Shown one piece after another: positions 1-6,258 of a stretch of DNA of 10,829 nucleotides. The notes under the pieces are model-generated. The model did no database searches. It had not been told where the DNA came from and worked only from the letters and a program-made list of their open reading frames with translations. Both the position numbers and the translations under genes were made by a program. Every line of letters starts with the position of its first letter. Position 1 is the first letter of the stretch. The DNA is from an uncultured Bacilli bacterium (GTDB taxonomy: Bacteria > Bacillota_I > Bacilli_A > RF39 > UBA660). The stretch is taken from contig CAKOXI010000032.1 of NCBI GenBank assembly GCA_934130045.1, forward strand, positions 1-10,829, written 5' to 3'.

Positions 1-96
1 TTAATTAAAAAAACTAATAAATAGAAAATAAATTCTAAATATCAGTTTTAATTTTAACTACTTTTTCAGCAGTCTCAATAAAAAATTATTCTCTTT

Positions 97-102
97 TATA
101 AT
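97..102 (+). promoter_or_regulatory. -10 box of kinase gene promoter
   Basis: A perfect TATAAT lies 11 bases before the GGAGG ribosome binding site (114-118) of the kinase gene. No good -35 box is seen 16-18 bases upstream. Positions 1-96 otherwise hold only AT-rich sequence; I see no gene there. Confidence 0.5.
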
Positions 103-125
103 ATTTGTTGTTTGGAGGTTTTTGT

Positions 126-1559
126 ATGGCTAGTTTTACATCATTTCAATTAAAGGAATTAGATAAATTGTTAAATTACGGTGGATATACGCCTTTAATA
201 GCTAATAGTAATATTGAATTTGAAATTTTTTTTAATAGATTAGGAATTGATATATATAAAGATTATGACGCTGGGTCAAAAGGAAAAACATTGTATAATT
301 TTTGGGTGTCTTCACCGAATGATTTAGCCTTGAAAGTAATAAAAGAAATAAGAGAAATAGTTTTATATGAATTTGCTAATAAAAATGAAGAAAGAAATAA
401 AGCCGAAATGCTATTTAATTCTATTGAGAAAACCTTAACCAATGAATTTGAAATAAATAATAACATTTTTTTAACTAATAAAAAGTATGAAATAATAGAA
501 GAGCTTACTCCAGGTGGTTTTGGAGATACATATTTAATAAGGGATATAAATTTGGGTAAATTCTTTGTATTAAAAAAATATAGAGGCGAATTTATTAAAG
601 AAAAAGATAATAACATTTTTTTAGATAAATTTTTAGAAGAAATAAATATTTTATATGACTTAAATCATCAAAATATAGTTAGAATTTATGATTATTCTAA
701 TAAGAAAAAGGCTTGGTATATTATGGAATATGTTGACGGAGGAAATATAGAGGAATATGTTAAATCACAACCACAAAATTTATCTAAAATTTTTTTACAA
801 GCTATAAATGTTTTCTCTTTTCTTGAAAGTAAGAATATATGCCATAGGGATATAAGGGTAAATAACATTTTAGTTACTAAAGAGGGAATATTAAAAATTA
901 TAGATTTTGGGTTTGGAAAAATTATAGAAAATAATGGTACTTTAAAAAGTGCAACAAGATTAGTTAATTATACTTTTACATTACCAAAAGAATTGAATTG
1001 TAATACCCCTAAATATACTAAAAAAACTGAAATATATTTTGTAGGTAAACTGTTTGAAAAATTGCTAGCCGATAATAATATAAAAAACTTTCCTTATGAA
1101 AATATAATAAAGAAAATGATACTAGAGGATCCAGAAGATAGAATTGGCAGCTTTTTAGATATTAAAAATCTCATAAGGGATATAAATAGACAATATCAAA
1201 TTGTTCCACAAAATTTAAAACAAAATTATCAAGAACTGGTTTTACAATTAGACCATATAATAATTAGTAAAAGTGAAAGTTCAAAAATTTATACTTTTGA
1301 TGAAATAATAAAAAATATAGAAAACTTATTGGAAGTTAATTTGTTAAATGATAATTTATCAAACCCTAAATTTTTTGCTGAATGTTTTATTAGTGAAATT
1401 GCTGAATATTATCCAAGAAGAAAAACTATTTCAATTAGTTATATAGGTAATTTGTTAAAATGGTTAAAAACATTGAATAATAAACAAAAAGAGCAATTTA
1501 TGAAAAATTTGAAATTTAAATTAACTAATTATCAAATATATCAGGATTTGCCATTTTAA
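126..1559 (+). CDS. Eukaryotic-type Ser/Thr protein kinase with extra N-terminal domain
   Basis: 477 aa, probably a cytosolic protein kinase. Start ATG 126 is chosen because GGAGG (114-118) sits 7 bases before it; an upstream in-frame TTG at 105 lacks this. The kinase domain spans about residues 121-355: glycine loop GGFGDTY (130-136), VLKKY with the ATP-binding Lys (about 150), a Glu-rich helix C (about 171), catalytic HRDIRVNN (240-247), DFG (260-262) and a late DRI Arg (339). The usual HRDxK lysine is Arg here, and the DxxxxG aspartate of the F helix is Glu (302), so activity is likely but not certain. Residues 1-115 form a separate domain (SKGKTLYNFW at 51-60) that I do not recognise firmly; its layout recalls adaptor domains of bacterial conflict proteins. 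The tail (360-477) is unknown. No membrane segment or PASTA repeat is visible, unlike housekeeping PknB. It lies beside a phage satellite, so a defence or signalling cargo role is inferred. Confidence 0.88.
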   Translation: MASFTSFQLKELDKLLNYGGYTPLIANSNIEFEIFFNRLGIDIYKDYDAGSKGKTLYNFWVSSPNDLALKVIKEIREIVLYEFANKNEERNKAEMLFNSIEKTLTNEFEINNNIFLTNKKYEIIEELTPGGFGDTYLIRDINLGKFFVLKKYRGEFIKEKDNNIFLDKFLEEINILYDLNHQNIVRIYDYSNKKKAWYIMEYVDGGNIEEYVKSQPQNLSKIFLQAINVFSFLESKNICHRDIRVNNILVTKEGILKIIDFGFGKIIENNGTLKSATRLVNYTFTLPKELNCNTPKYTKKTEIYFVGKLFEKLLADNNIKNFPYENIIKKMILEDPEDRIGSFLDIKNLIRDINRQYQIVPQNLKQNYQELVLQLDHIIISKSESSKIYTFDEIIKNIENLLEVNLLNDNLSNPKFFAECFISEIAEYYPRRKTISISYIGNLLKWLKTLNNKQKEQFMKNLKFKLTNYQIYQDLPF

Positions 1560-1583
1560 AAGACGCATTATTCAGCGTCTTTT
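1558..1583. terminator. Bidirectional terminator shared by convergent genes
   Basis: AAAAGACGC (1558-1566) and GCGTCTTTT (1575-1583) form a 9-bp stem with an 8-base loop, with T runs in both orientations. It overlaps the stop codon of the kinase gene and encodes the last codons of the convergent 118-aa gene, whose stop codon lies in the loop. Confidence 0.8.
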
Positions 1584-1924
1584 AATAGTTCGTCTATTGT
1601 AGGATATGGTATTTTATAATCATTATAAGCCGTATCACATATTTTAATAAGTTCGTCTATTTTCTCTTGAGGATAACCTTGTTTTTTTAATTCTTCTATA
1701 AGATTTTTTCTTATATATTCAACATTAAAATAGTCTCCCATTGAAAATATTTTATTATCTTCTTCATCTTCATAATACTCATTATAACTATCAATAGCTT
1801 TTTGAGGAGCTTTATCAGTTAAAGTATATTGTCTTTTAACTTTTCCTCCTAAAAAACTTGGTAAGCCTTTATGCTCAATATACCACTCTTTATTTTTTAA
1901 AAAATATGGTCTCTTTAACAACAT
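1568..1924 (-). CDS. Hypothetical protein, 118 aa, acidic
   Basis: Soluble 118-aa protein with no signal peptide or membrane segment. The N-terminal part has aromatic and basic residues (FLKNKEWYIEHKG), then TLTDKAPQKAIDSYNEYYEDEED, an acidic patch. The C-terminal half is predicted helical (IRKNLIEELKKQGYPQEKIDELIKI). I do not recognise the family. The ribosome binding site before ATG is weak (AGAGTGAT), but a good promoter lies just upstream. It is convergent with the kinase gene and shares its terminator, so the two are transcribed independently. No function is proposed. Confidence 0.7.
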   Translation of the reverse strand: MLLKRPYFLKNKEWYIEHKGLPSFLGGKVKRQYTLTDKAPQKAIDSYNEYYEDEEDNKIFSMGDYFNVEYIRKNLIEELKKQGYPQEKIDELIKICDTAYNDYKIPYPTIDELLKDAE

Positions 1925-1941
1925 TTTACATCACTCTTAAC

Positions 1942-1970
1942 ATTATATAATTTATTACTTTATTTTCCAA
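1942..1970 (-). promoter_or_regulatory. Promoter of the 118-aa gene
   Basis: On the minus strand TTGGAA (1965-1970), a 17-base spacer and a perfect TATAAT (1942-1947). It overlaps the 3' end of the upstream zinc-ribbon gene, so the 118-aa gene can be expressed separately from that operon. Confidence 0.6.
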
Positions 1971-2182
1971 GAATACCCACAATTTTGACAAACAGCATAT
2001 TTATTGGTTTTAGTTTTTCTTTTTATTGGTAATATAAGTGAAATTAGCCATAAAACAAAACTTATAAATAATAATATTAGCTTTATTGTAAAACTTATTA
2101 TAGCAATAAGACAACCTCTTTTCTTTTGTTCGTTTATAAGTTGTACAGTTACATTTTCACTACCACATTTTATACATCTCAT
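1955..2182 (-). CDS. Small membrane protein with split zinc ribbon
   Basis: 75 aa. The N-terminus carries CIKCGSENV (Cys3, Cys6) and the C-terminus AVCQNCGYSW (Cys65, Cys68). Together they could make one four-cysteine zinc ribbon. Between them is a long hydrophobic stretch (about residues 24-53), long enough for one or two membrane passes, and a basic KRKTKTNK segment. Similar short zinc-ribbon/membrane proteins are common in Firmicute prophages and mobile elements, usually without known function. It follows the 230-aa gene by one base (TAA-T-ATG). Its AAGGAGG site lies inside the end of that gene, so the two are translationally coupled. Confidence 0.75.
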   Translation of the reverse strand: MRCIKCGSENVTVQLINEQKKRGCLIAIISFTIKLILLFISFVLWLISLILPIKRKTKTNKYAVCQNCGYSWKIK

Positions 2183-2183
2183 A

Positions 2184-2876
2184 TTATATCCTCCTTAAAA
2201 TTTCTTTTATAATATATTTCGCTTTTTCTTCATTATATAAATTTGGCAAATATTCTTTTATTGAAAATTTAAAATTATTACTTAATTTATTAACATCATT
2301 TATTTTAATAAGTTTATCAAACTTTTCTTTTCTACGCTTATTTAAATGTCTATCAAATATATTTATATTATTATTAGATATAGCTTTGTAATTATAAAAT
2401 AAACAATATAGTGAACATAGATATATGTTTAGTGCTTGTTCATATTTTTTTTCCTCAATCAATATATCTGTTTGCCTTTCAAATACTATTGATAGTGTGG
2501 AGTATTCCTTTAAAAATTCATATTTTAATGCTAACTCACTATACACAGACCACAGAACATCTTTTTTTGTAAATGATTTGTTTTGCTCAAGTAATTTCTT
2601 GCTATTTTTTTCATAAATGTTTAATGCATTAAATACAGTTAATTGTTTATACTCATTGGTTGTTAGTGCTAAAATATTGTTATTGATAGTTTTATTAATC
2701 ATATCTTTTTCTATATTTTTATAGCAATTTAATAATATTTCAAAGTATTTATTTATAAATTGTTGATATAAATGTCTGTTAATGATGTTAAATATATTTT
2801 TACTGTAGTACTTATCATATAATTTATTAAGGTTATTTTCGATATTGTTAATAATATTATTGTAATATAATTTCAT
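2184..2876 (-). CDS. Hypothetical helical protein, 230 aa
   Basis: The open frame extends upstream to a TTG at 2933, but that stretch contains a near-perfect sigma-A promoter. ATG 2876 is preceded by AAGGAG 12 bases away, so I start the gene there. The protein is rich in Asn, Lys, Ile and Tyr and looks all-helical. The stretch around VYSELALKYEFLKEYSTLSIVFERQ and KKYEQALNIYLCSLY has the spacing of TPR-like helix pairs, but this is not a firm call. There is no signal peptide. It is cotranscribed and translationally coupled with the zinc-ribbon membrane protein, which suggests a joint function. The family is not recognised. Confidence 0.7.
   Translation of the reverse strand: MKLYYNNIINNIENNLNKLYDKYYSKNIFNIINRHLYQQFINKYFEILLNCYKNIEKDMINKTINNNILALTTNEYKQLTVFNALNIYEKNSKKLLEQNKSFTKKDVLWSVYSELALKYEFLKEYSTLSIVFERQTDILIEEKKYEQALNIYLCSLYCLFYNYKAISNNNINIFDRHLNKRRKEKFDKLIKINDVNKLSNNFKFSIKEYLPNLYNEEKAKYIIKEILRRI
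2190..2196 (-). promoter_or_regulatory. Ribosome binding site inside the upstream coding region
   Basis: AAGGAGG, 7 bases before the ATG at 2182, is also read as part of the Leu-Arg-Arg codons near the C-terminus of the 230-aa protein. This layout favours coupled translation. Confidence 0.7.
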
Positions 2877-2900
2877 TGCTATAATGTTCTCCTTATAACA

Positions 2901-2929
2901 ATTATACTGGTTATATAGCCAATAGTCAA
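2901..2929 (-). promoter_or_regulatory. Strong sigma-A promoter of the 230-aa/zinc-ribbon operon
   Basis: On the minus strand TTGACT (2924-2929), 17 bases, TATAAT (2901-2906), then AAGGAG 6 bases after the -10 box. Only one of twelve consensus bases differs. It rules out the upstream TTG as the start codon. Confidence 0.8.
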
Positions 2930-2933
2930 TCAA

Positions 2934-2961
2934 CCTAACATAATAATAAAATTATTATAGG
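2934..2961. repeat. AT-rich inverted repeat between divergent genes, possible operator
   Basis: ATAATAAT (2940-2947) and ATTATTAT (2951-2958) are perfect inverted arms around AAA, with outer CCT (2934-2936) and AGG (2959-2961) also complementary. It ends at the ribosome binding site of the HTH gene and lies just upstream of the -35 box of the divergent operon. It is a natural place for the HTH protein to bind, or an mRNA hairpin that masks its own ribosome binding site. Confidence 0.4.
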
Positions 2962-2969
2962 TGGTGTCG

Positions 2970-3206
2970 ATGAATAAAGTAAATATTGAGAGTGGTTATT
3001 ATAATTTTAAATTATCCAATATATTGAATGAAAGAAATATAAGTATAAATAAACTTATGAGAGATACAAATACTGATTTTAAAGTTATTAAACGTTTAAA
3101 AAATGGAGAACTTTTGAGGATAGATATAATCGTTTTGGCTAGATTATGTGATTATTTTAACTGTTCAATAACTGATATTATTGAATACTATCCCAATCAA
3201 AAATAA
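2970..3206 (+). CDS. Small Cro/C1-type (HTH_26-like) transcriptional regulator
   Basis: 78 aa. ATG 2970 follows AGGTGGT (2959-2965) at 4 bases; the upstream GTG at 2961 lies inside that site and is not the start. Residues about 15-75 form a five-helix XRE domain: SNILNERNISINKLMRDT, then the recognition helix region DFKVIKRLKNGELL, then ARLCDYFNCSITDIIEY, which is typical of the YozG/HTH_26 type. It probably binds DNA as a dimer. It is divergent from the 230-aa operon and ends at a terminator shared with the leftward satellite operon. Possible targets are the inverted repeat at 2934-2961 or the switch region at 6106-6258; neither is shown. Confidence 0.85.
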   Translation: MNKVNIESGYYNFKLSNILNERNISINKLMRDTNTDFKVIKRLKNGELLRIDIIVLARLCDYFNCSITDIIEYYPNQK

Positions 3207-3233
3207 TACACAGCTATTAGTGTATTATTTTTT
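3202..3233. terminator. Bidirectional terminator between HTH gene and terS
   Basis: AATAATACAC (3202-3211) and GTGTATTATT (3220-3229) form a 10-bp stem with an 8-base loop. T runs follow on both strands (TTTTTT to 3233 on plus, TTTTT on minus). It overlaps the stop codons of both convergent genes and closes the satellite operon. Confidence 0.85.
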
Positions 3234-3576
3234 AAATAAACCAATTAGTATCTATTTCTTTAACCTCAACTTTTTCAATAAATGCACCTTGTGATTTTGC
3301 TAATAATTCACTTGCTTTTAATCTGTCATTTGTTTTAATATCGTCATTGTTCATCGTAATAGTCCAGAACTTAAATATATCTTCAAGACTAGCTGTTCTT
3401 TTTAAATCAAGTTCATTTATTCTAGGTTTTATAAAAATCTCTAGTTTTCTCAAGTTTTCATATCCTAATCTATCTAAGTTATTACCTTTATATCCAGCAA
3501 GCCTACAACTTTCGGTTGCGTTTCCAGTTTGAATATAATAATCAATAAACTTTTTTTGTTTTTCAGTTAATTTCAT
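3232..3576 (-). CDS. terS: Phage-type terminase small subunit (TerS)
   Basis: 114 aa, about the usual length or slightly short for the Terminase_2 family. Residues 4-30 read TEKQKKFIDYYIQTGNATESCRLAGYK without a break, the family hallmark: a DNA-binding HTH with the GNAT..C..AGY signature. The C-terminal part DRLKASELLAKSQGAFIEKVEV (85-106) matches the usual oligomerisation/linker region. Small subunits select the pac or cos site and load the large ATPase. No terL follows, as the operon ends here at a terminator. That isolation is characteristic of satellites, where TerS partners with a helper phage's large terminase. AAAGGAGG lies 7 bases before ATG, and the gap to the upstream gene is 15 bases. 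A remnant of a lost prophage packaging module is the alternative. Confidence 0.88.
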   Translation of the reverse strand: MKLTEKQKKFIDYYIQTGNATESCRLAGYKGNNLDRLGYENLRKLEIFIKPRINELDLKRTASLEDIFKFWTITMNNDDIKTNDRLKASELLAKSQGAFIEKVEVKEIDTNWFI

Positions 3577-3591
3577 AATTAGCCTCCTTTT

Positions 3592-3783
3592 CTAATCATT
3601 CACAGTATAAGTAATAATACAATTATATAAAGGGATAATATCTTCCTTTACTATCCATTGTATATCAATTAAAGAATAATTTCTCTGATTAATGTATTCA
3701 TCAAAGAAATTAATTACTCTTTGAAAATATTCACTTTCACATTCTCTTAATTCTTGCTTTATATTTTTAATTCTATAATACAT
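3592..3783 (-). CDS. Cse60-like small protein, 63 aa
   Basis: 63 aa. The pattern ESEYFQRVINFFDEYI..RNYSLIDIQW......LYNCIITYTV (helix, then two strands) recalls the small Cse60-type proteins annotated in Firmicute phages and satellites, named after a Bacillus sporulation gene but of unknown role in phages. The resemblance is by fold pattern only, so the call is tentative. AAGGAG sits 9 bases before ATG. It lies between the iteron cluster and terS in the leftward operon. Confidence 0.6.
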   Translation of the reverse strand: MYYRIKNIKQELRECESEYFQRVINFFDEYINQRNYSLIDIQWIVKEDIIPLYNCIITYTVND

Positions 3784-3803
3784 TATTATAAACTCCTTAT
3801 CTT

Positions 3804-3859
3804 GTTGGTAGTCGTTGGTATTGTTTCACTTGTTGGTAGTTGTTGCCAACGTTACCAAC
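3804..3859. repeat. GTTGGTA iteron cluster, candidate replication origin
   Basis: GTTGGTA occurs at 3804-3810, 3814-3820 and 3832-3838, a variant GTTGCCA at 3842-3848, and an inverted copy TACCAAC at 3853-3859. The last three units form an imperfect dyad centred on GTTGCCAAC (3842-3850). The starts of adjacent copies are 10 bases apart twice, one helical turn. It lies directly downstream of the primase-helicase gene, where SaPI-type satellites carry their origin, with iterons bound by Rep. The region around it is AT-rich. Confidence 0.6.
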
Positions 3860-3870
3860 AACTTAACAAC

Positions 3871-5754
3871 TTATTTTATATACTCAAAAGTATGTAATCT
3901 TTTACCTTTGTTCACGTATTCAGCTGGAGTAAACTTTATATGGTCGAATAACATAAGCATAGGAGCTAATTTATCAATTTCATTCCTTAGTTTTATTTCA
4001 TTAGTTGAATAATTATATCCGTATAATTCTTTGTGTTTATCATTAATACTCCTAATAGTTCCACTCCAAGAGTTATTATTATCATCTAATAAGGTTTTAA
4101 TAGTATCAACTAAAGTATTTCCAGTATAGCTATTTTTCATTTGTGTTTCTTCGTATTTATCCGCCGTAGAAATCATAGCCCATTTACAAGTATCTTTATC
4201 AAACTTTAGAATATAATCATTATATTCAACATCACGTCCTACAACTGACATATATGTTTCATCATCATTTCTATTTTTCTTATCTAGTACAAATGTAGTA
4301 TCAACAGTCCCCGTAATTCCATTAGTTCCACTTACTTTCTCAAATGGGTCAGTAGTTATACCTTTTTTTAAATGATGTATAAGTATAATACACAAACCTT
4401 TTTCATCAGCTAACTTTTTAATCATACTTAGTTCTTTATAGTCGTGGCTATAAGCATTATTATTTTTACTTTCACTCCTAATCTTTTGGAGAGTGTCAAT
4501 AATAATTACTTTTATATCCTTATGTTTAAACAAAAAGTTTTCAATTTGCTTAACAAAGCCGTTTTTTAAATCGTTACAACTTATAGCGTATATAAAATTA
4601 TTAGGAGCTAACTTATCATCAAGTAGCTTATTCATACGCCCTTTTAATCTATTGTAACTATCTTCAAGTGCTAAATATAAACACCCAGCTTGTTTGGTTT
4701 TAAAGTTTAGAAATGGTGTGCCATTACATATTGATAAACATAAATCTAGGGCTAACCAACTCTTACCAAGCTTTGGAACACTACATATTAGATTTAACCC
4801 TTGTGGCAATATTTTATCAACATAATAAACTACTGGAGGCAAATCTTTTGTTTGTAATTCTATCGCCGAAATATATTCTAAATCTTGAGTTTTAATATCT
4901 TCCTCGCTTGCCATAGATATAGCTTTATTTATCGTCATTTCTTTGTAGTCCTCACGTTCCCATTTATTACGATATAATTTACTTGTTTTAAATATCCTAT
5001 CTATTTGATTAAAGTCTTGTGAATAATGAGCTATTATACAAGCTAGTCCCATATCAGCGGAGCTATTATCATTATTATAAAGACTTATATCTCCCTCATC
5101 ATAAAGTTTAATAAACTTATCATTTGATTTTCGTAATAGTTCTATTATTTCCTCATCAGTTTTTGAGGATATAGTAGTTTTACTTTTACTTGATAGTTTA
5201 TTATTCCTAATCATATACTTTTCTAAAAAGACTAATAATTCTTTTGTTCTTTCACAAATAGGTTTATCATTTATAACATTGCCAGTAAAGGTAAAATATC
5301 TATTAGTTAAACTGTCCATATAACATTCAATTTGGTTATGCGGGTTTTTCAAATAATAAATATCATTTAGTTTCTTTTCGCCCCTACTATTAGTTATCGT
5401 TGGTACTTTAGTTAAATCAACAGTGAATAATAAATGATAACCATTACCGCTTGGGCTTAATTCAGTATAAGTATCCATTAAATTAATTATATCTTTGACC
5501 ATTGGGTCATCATTATTTTTATGGTCTATGTCAATTCCGCATAAGCCATTTGTAAATATCACACCAATACCACTATATTTATTACGTGATTTATAAACGT
5601 TTTCATAAGTAGTCCAAGTGTGACTATAATCTTTATTAGTTCCAGTAGCTTGTCCGTTATAGGCAATAGGTACTTTAGTCTTTATATTGTCCTTAGTTAG
5701 TTTGTAGTTCCAATTTATCCATTGGTTTTTGTTTTTCAATTCTTCTATTGTCAT
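3871..5754 (-). CDS. Fused primase-polymerase/helicase (satellite replication protein)
   Basis: 627 aa. Residues 1-180 are an archaeo-eukaryotic primase/prim-pol type domain: GIDIDH (73-78) supplies the metal-binding acidic pair and SPSGNGYH (100-107) the conserved His motif. Residues about 200-280 (KFIKLYDEGD, SSADMGLACIIAHYSQD, RNKWEREDYKEMTI) match the helical domain after prim-pol in NrS-1-like polymerases. Residues about 295-530 are a RecA/RepA-like helicase: Walker A SVPKLGKS (325-332, Lys331), LALED (361-365), Walker B VIIIDT (416-421) and HHLKKG (460-465). The tail (545-627) looks like a winged helix, probably for origin binding. The first Walker A glycine is Ser, which is tolerated in the family. 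GGAGGT lies 8 bases before ATG, inside the preceding gene, which overlaps by 62 bases. In SaPIs primase and helicase are often separate; here they are fused. It probably initiates satellite replication at the iterons just downstream. Confidence 0.88.
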   Translation of the reverse strand: MTIEELKNKNQWINWNYKLTKDNIKTKVPIAYNGQATGTNKDYSHTWTTYENVYKSRNKYSGIGVIFTNGLCGIDIDHKNNDDPMVKDIINLMDTYTELSPSGNGYHLLFTVDLTKVPTITNSRGEKKLNDIYYLKNPHNQIECYMDSLTNRYFTFTGNVINDKPICERTKELLVFLEKYMIRNNKLSSKSKTTISSKTDEEIIELLRKSNDKFIKLYDEGDISLYNNDNSSADMGLACIIAHYSQDFNQIDRIFKTSKLYRNKWEREDYKEMTINKAISMASEEDIKTQDLEYISAIELQTKDLPPVVYYVDKILPQGLNLICSVPKLGKSWLALDLCLSICNGTPFLNFKTKQAGCLYLALEDSYNRLKGRMNKLLDDKLAPNNFIYAISCNDLKNGFVKQIENFLFKHKDIKVIIIDTLQKIRSESKNNNAYSHDYKELSMIKKLADEKGLCIILIHHLKKGITTDPFEKVSGTNGITGTVDTTFVLDKKNRNDDETYMSVVGRDVEYNDYILKFDKDTCKWAMISTADKYEETQMKNSYTGNTLVDTIKTLLDDNNNSWSGTIRSINDKHKELYGYNYSTNEIKLRNEIDKLAPMLMLFDHIKFTPAEYVNKGKRLHTFEYIK

Positions 5755-5899
5755 AATCTTTTACCTCCTCTCCGTTTACTTCTTTTAAAAAGTTCTCATA
5801 AGCGGAGCGATTTTTTTCAATATAAGATAGTACGTCACTAACTAATATTTTTGACGCTATATTATCTATTTGTTGTTGAGTTAGTTCGATATTATCCAT
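5693..5899 (-). CDS. Hypothetical satellite protein, 68 aa
   Basis: 68 aa, acidic. The part IDNIASKILVSDVLSYIEKN (11-30), followed by RSAYENFLKE, is a helical segment seen in small proteins next to primases in Firmicute mobile elements; no function is known to me. AAAGGAG lies 9 bases before ATG. Its last 20 codons overlap the start of the primase gene in another frame, so translation of the two is probably coupled. The overlapping tail is rich in charged residues and may be unconserved. Confidence 0.7.
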   Translation of the reverse strand: MDNIELTQQQIDNIASKILVSDVLSYIEKNRSAYENFLKEVNGEEVKDYDNRRIEKQKPMDKLELQTN

Positions 5900-5931
5900 A
5901 TATTATCGCTCCTTTCTTTAAATGGATAATA

Positions 5932-6105
5932 TTAGTTTTGTTTTAGCTCATTTATAATAGCTATTATTTTGTCTTTTTCTTCTTGTGGTAATTCTACACG
6001 TAGTTTTTTTATAAACGTACTTTCAGCACAACCATAGGCTTGAGCAACTTCCCATATATAAACACGGTTTTCTTTCATAAGTTCTCGTATATCTTGATTA
6101 GCCAT
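5932..6105 (-). CDS. Short HTH protein, 57 aa, first gene of the replication operon
   Basis: Translating the minus strand gives 57 aa beginning MANQDIRELMKEN and ending INELKQN. The middle VYIWEVAQAYGCAESTFIKKLR (about residues 15-36) is a helix-turn-helix in which WEVAQAYG is helix 2 and ESTFIKKLR the recognition helix. The ending ELPQEEKDKIIAIINEL is typical of a small family frequent in Firmicute integrative elements. A very strong AAGGAGGTG lies 6 bases before ATG. It may act as a regulator, activator or excisionase-type factor; the family role is not established. It is the first gene after the divergent control region, so autoregulation through the TTGCAAA repeats is plausible. Confidence 0.8.
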   Translation of the reverse strand: MANQDIRELMKENRVYIWEVAQAYGCAESTFIKKLRVELPQEEKDKIIAIINELKQN

Positions 6106-6126
6106 AAATTACACCTCCTTGATATA

Positions 6127-6155
6127 TTGACAACATCAACATCTAATGATATAAT
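6127..6155 (+). promoter_or_regulatory. Consensus sigma-A promoter for the zinc protein-integrase operon
   Basis: TTGACA (6127-6132), 17 bases, TATAAT (6150-6155): a perfect match to consensus. Expected transcription start is about 6162, leaving a leader of about 95 bases that contains the TTGCAAA repeats. A promoter this strong would need repression or interference to be controlled. Confidence 0.85.
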
Positions 6156-6170
6156 TTGTTTGTCAATTAC

Positions 6171-6199
6171 ATAATATGATGTTTGCAAACAAAATTAAA
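6171..6199 (-). promoter_or_regulatory. Candidate leftward promoter of the replication operon
   Basis: On the minus strand TTTAAT (6194-6199), 17 bases, TATTAT (6171-6176); the spacer contains the palindrome GTTTGCAAAC. A second candidate is TTGACA (6161-6166) with a poor -10 GATGTT 17 bases later (6138-6143), which would overlap the rightward promoter. The sequence does not settle which is used; a weak -10 would fit an activator-dependent promoter. Confidence 0.4.
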
Positions 6200-6221
6200 T
6201 ACTTGCAAAATACTTGCAAAA
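6181..6221. repeat. TTGCAAA operator-like repeats in the switch region
   Basis: The palindrome GTTTGCAAAC (6181-6190) is followed by two overlapping copies of a 13-base repeat AATACTTGCAAAA (6198-6210 and 6209-6221), offset by 11 bases, about one helical turn. All share TTGCAAA. They lie between the divergent promoters and the zinc-protein gene, so a bound regulator would affect both directions. Confidence 0.6.
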
Positions 6222-6258
6222 ATTAATGAAATAATTAGCAAACAAAGGAGAGTATAAT

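Noticed and set aside
1..96. 3' end of an upstream gene on the minus strand, or left attachment site
   Set aside because: Short open frames exist in more than one frame, and no convincing direct repeat with the region after the integrase (8529-8633) could be found.
105..125. N-terminal extension of the kinase from TTG 105
   Set aside because: It would translate the GGAGG ribosome binding site that serves ATG 126.
3815..4012. Plus-strand reading frame of 65 codons over the iterons and the end of the primase gene
   Set aside because: It lies mostly opposite the clearly real primase-helicase gene, and has no ribosome binding site or recognisable protein.
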